Positions 8,672-10,451 of a stretch of 10,451 nt of DNA are shown here, one piece after another. A program made the position numbers and the translations under genes. Source of the DNA: Larix sibirica (lineage: Eukaryota > Streptophyta > Pinopsida > Pinales > Pinaceae); the NCBI GenBank assembly GCA_004151065.3, contig NWUY0300002436.1, positions 1 through 10,451 on the forward strand. The letters are read 5' to 3'. Positions within the stretch are counted from its first letter, which is position 1. The number at the start of each line of letters is the position of its first letter. The notes beneath the pieces were generated by a model. That model was not told the DNA's origin and did no database searches. It was given only the letters and a program-made list of their open reading frames with translations.

Positions 8672-9214
8672 TGGAACTTCAAAAACCCCCTTTCAGATAA
8701 AATCCAAACCGACAGAAAACTACCCAAAAGAAATCCAGCTAGAAAAACACGGGAGGATAACCCCAAAAAAGAGAATAGAATACCCTGACAAGATGCTAAC
8801 CCTCAGGTCACAACCGGCTAAAACAGGACACTGACAGGGAGTGTTAAGAAAACATCAAAACCCTAAAAGTAGGGTATATTAACACGCAGGATATCACACC
8901 CCACTAAAAGGAAAAACGAAGCAAAACCCAAGACAAGTCACCCGGGTTGGGGCCACCAAAGAACCCCAGCTTTACCTGCGAACACCACTAATTCGACCAC
9001 CCAACAAATCACTTGACTCCACAATCTTACTGACCCATCAAACCATGCCGAAAACCATCATGCTCATCCAGTTTGGCAACGCCATTGCTGACCAAACTAG
9101 GTCGCCCTCCCTTGCCATGGACGCTCCTAACCCTAACGTTTCACGAAAGTCGAATGTTAAGTCACTACCTTAACAAAGACCTATTCTTATGTATCATGAT
9201 GACCCTATCCAATC
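8672..9214 (-). promoter_or_regulatory. LINE 5' UTR, presumed internal promoter
   Basis: About 540 bases lie between the inferred 5' end and the ORF1 start. No protein match is visible. Plant LINEs carry their promoter in this region, but I see no specific element I can name. The 5' limit depends on the direct repeat at 9215-9228 being the true target-site duplication. Confidence 0.5.
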
Positions 9215-9228
9215 GGTTAATTTCAAAG
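9215..9228. repeat. Right target-site duplication of LINE
   Basis: GGTTAATTTCAAAG matches the left copy GGTTCATTTCAAAG (2270-2283) except at the fifth base, and the match runs two bases further to 9230. It lies about 540 bases upstream of the ORF1 start in sense orientation, a reasonable 5' UTR length. Confidence 0.55.
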
Positions 9229-9882
9229 TTACCATCAAAGTCATGCCTTTTTCAATGAATTTCAAAGGGACATGCTTTAATTAATCAATGCCAATGTGTA
9301 TTTTCATTGGTCCTTTATACTACCATACGTGCAATAAGTTTGAATATACCATAAAACTCAAAAATAAATGAGTTGGTAATTTTTAGGTCAAAACTACCAG
9401 AATTATAACAAGTACCTAATACCATAGTTGAGGAAAGCGCAAGTCTCTCTGATGGAAACAAGTCACTTTGACATGCTAGTCCAAGGGAATGCCTTTTTTT
9501 TACATAGGATTCAATGTTTTCTTGAAAGAAGGCCAGGCCATGGTAGGAGGTTGTGGAGTTGTACATTCCCAAATTTGATGCTTAATTTGACACTTGTTTA
9601 TTGAGGGTTCAAATTATTTTCCCTTTCTTCGCAATGGTGGATTCTTTGGCATGTAGTGAGAGTGTGTACATGTCGAATATGGAAATGGAGGAAGGTAGTC
9701 ACGCATAGTCAGGAAAATGCATGAGTTTCCACACGCAGATGTATGCAGATAGACAATGAAGATCTCCACGTATATAGAAACCACAGAGTTCCATCGGTAT
9801 AGCTCCACCGCAACTCCAAAGTCTTCACCTAGTCCGATTTCACTCTAGCAATGGCCCATGCGTTTTCCATCCAGTAGGTAAC
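9229..9882. other. AT-rich flank right of the LINE, no gene seen
   Basis: Only short minus-strand open frames of 64-85 codons occur (9315-9572, 9614-9808), with no recognisable domains. A second ATTTCAAAG near 9260 repeats part of the duplication motif. Nothing else is supported. Confidence 0.4.
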
Positions 9883-9979
9883 TAGGGTTATTAGACTTCC
9901 CTAGTGGGGTCGGCCCTGAGTTAGTTGTTTAGGGGTTATTAGACTCTCCTAGGAGAAGTCGACCCAATTAGGGTTTTTT
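9883..9979. repeat. Imperfect tandem repeat, about 48-bp unit
   Basis: The first unit (about 9883-9929) begins TAGGGTTATTAGACTTCCCT and contains GTCGGCCC; the second (about 9930-9979) begins TAGGGGTTATTAGACTCTCC and contains GTCGACCC. The units share GGTTATTAGAC, a CCTAG core, GTCG-CCC and a TTAG-GTTT end, with many substitutions between. It could be a decayed duplication within an LTR or another repeat. Confidence 0.65.
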
Positions 9980-10325
9980 TTGTAAATAAAAAAACATTGT
10001 ATTACTGCATTGAAAATAGATACATTCCACGCTTACAGTGTTGCTGAGCTAAGAGTATGGAACCCAAAAAACCACTGACAGAGACACTACTTGAATCTTG
10101 ACATTTATAGAGCGAAGGTCCATGAAGTCGGGCCTCGTTAATAGAAAAAATACCTTTTACAAAACAGTACCCACTACCCATATCCCGAATTACAGACATA
10201 GAGATAAAAGGAGAAGAAGACATAAAAACCAAAACACCAGCCCTAGCCCAAGACATATCTGAAGATCAGGAAACACCTTTCTCCATAGCATTGAAGTTAG
10301 CCTCCTTCCTTTGAGAGAGATCCTG
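9974..10325 (-). mobile_element. Possible 5'-truncated retroelement end
   Basis: On the minus strand a frame runs from at least 10325 to a TAA at 10004-10002, broken by one TGA near 10267-10265. It reads DLSQRKEANFNAMEKG before the TGA and MSWARAGVLVFMSSS after it. I do not recognise the protein. Twenty bases after the stop comes an A8 tract (T8 at 9974-9981 on the plus strand). A coding-like end followed closely by an A-tract in antisense suggests the 3' end of a second LINE or a processed copy. No convincing target-site duplication was found, so this is tentative. Confidence 0.35.
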
Positions 10326-10451
10326 TAATACCCCATTTTGACCCTTAGGATATATTAGTTTTCAATGTAAATATTGTATACATGTGATGTATGTTTTCCT
10401 AGCGTGGAGCTCAAGGCCAAGGCCCCTGCTAGTGTATGTTCGGATTTTATT
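10324..10451 (+). other. Possible LTR start running off the window
   Basis: TGTAATACCCC at 10324-10334 resembles the TG-begun 5' ends of many plant Ty3-type LTRs. The rest is AT-rich and reaches the window edge, so no matching end, primer-binding site or second copy can be seen. It overlaps the start of the minus-strand frame described at 9974-10325, so at most one of the two readings of these bases is right. Confidence 0.2.

Larger units (their letters stand above)
2284..9214 (-). mobile_element. Plant L1-type LINE, near full length, defective
   Basis: This is a non-LTR retrotransposon of about 6.9 kb in antisense orientation. The order read on the minus strand is 5' UTR, ORF1 with a CCHC-type knuckle, ORF2 with AP-like endonuclease, reverse transcriptase, zf-RVT region and RNase H, then 3' UTR and an A-tract. 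That order is typical of the plant L1 group that carries a C-terminal RNase H. The 3' boundary is set by T7 at 2284-2290. The 5' boundary is inferred from the direct repeat at 9215-9228. No LTRs, integrase or protease are present. Both ORFs contain stops and frameshifts, so it cannot mobilise itself. The single mismatch in the flanking repeat and the number of lesions suggest an old insertion. The element is certain; the exact 5' end is less so. Confidence 0.93.

Noticed and set aside
2284-9214. A novel multi-gene system built from the minus-strand frames
   Set aside because: Every long minus-strand frame here fits, in order, into ORF1 or ORF2 of one plant L1 element, so no separate system is needed.
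9256-9269. Alternative right-hand target duplication (ATGAATTTCAAAG)
   Set aside because: It matches the left copy less well than GGTTAATTTCAAAG at 9215-9228.
9959-10345. GACCCAATTAGG and GACCCTTAGG as target duplication of the right-hand A-tracted sequence
   Set aside because: The match is short, needs a gap, and the surrounding bases differ, so it could easily be chance.

Overview
The window looks like nuclear, repeat-rich DNA of a seed plant. It holds a decayed plant-type L1 (LINE) retrotransposon, a broken annexin copy with plant-like sequence, and long AT-rich stretches without genes. There is no bacterial gene layout and no intact protein-coding gene. The LINE's wording reminded me of gymnosperm elements, but I cannot verify that from one window.

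Layout, left to right. Positions 1-225 show nothing I can name. Positions 226-427 are a 101-bp unit repeated twice in tandem. Positions 428-1329 have no recognisable gene. Positions 1369-1712 (minus strand) hold a fragment of an annexin gene with a frame-breaking deletion and in-frame losses. Positions 1713-2269 are unassigned.

Positions 2284-9214 (minus strand) are one near full-length LINE of about 6.9 kb. In sense order it has a 5' UTR (9214-8672), ORF1 (8671-6867; N-terminal region, DUF4283-like domain, CCHC zinc knuckle, Ser/Pro-rich tail) and a 20-nt spacer. ORF2 follows (6846-2700; AP-like endonuclease, reverse transcriptase, zf-RVT zinc-binding region, RNase H), then a 3' UTR and a short A-tract, seen as T7 at 2284-2290. 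A 14-16 bp direct repeat with one mismatch (2270-2285 and 9215-9230) flanks it and fits a target-site duplication. The reading frame of both ORFs can be followed end to end only by crossing several frameshifts and stops, so the element is dead.

To the right, 9229-9882 is AT-rich and unassigned. Positions 9883-9979 hold an imperfect tandem repeat. Positions 9974-10325 (minus strand) hold a mostly open frame that ends just before another A-tract, possibly a second, 5'-truncated retroelement end. Positions 10324-10451 begin with an LTR-like TGTAATACCCC.

In life the LINE's parts acted together: ORF1 protein binds the RNA, the ORF2 endonuclease nicks the target, the reverse transcriptase copies the RNA at the nick, and the RNase H probably removes RNA from the hybrid. 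I found no undescribed multi-gene system. The most informative points are the RNase H-bearing LINE with its specific lesions, its insertion boundaries, and the annexin relic beside it.
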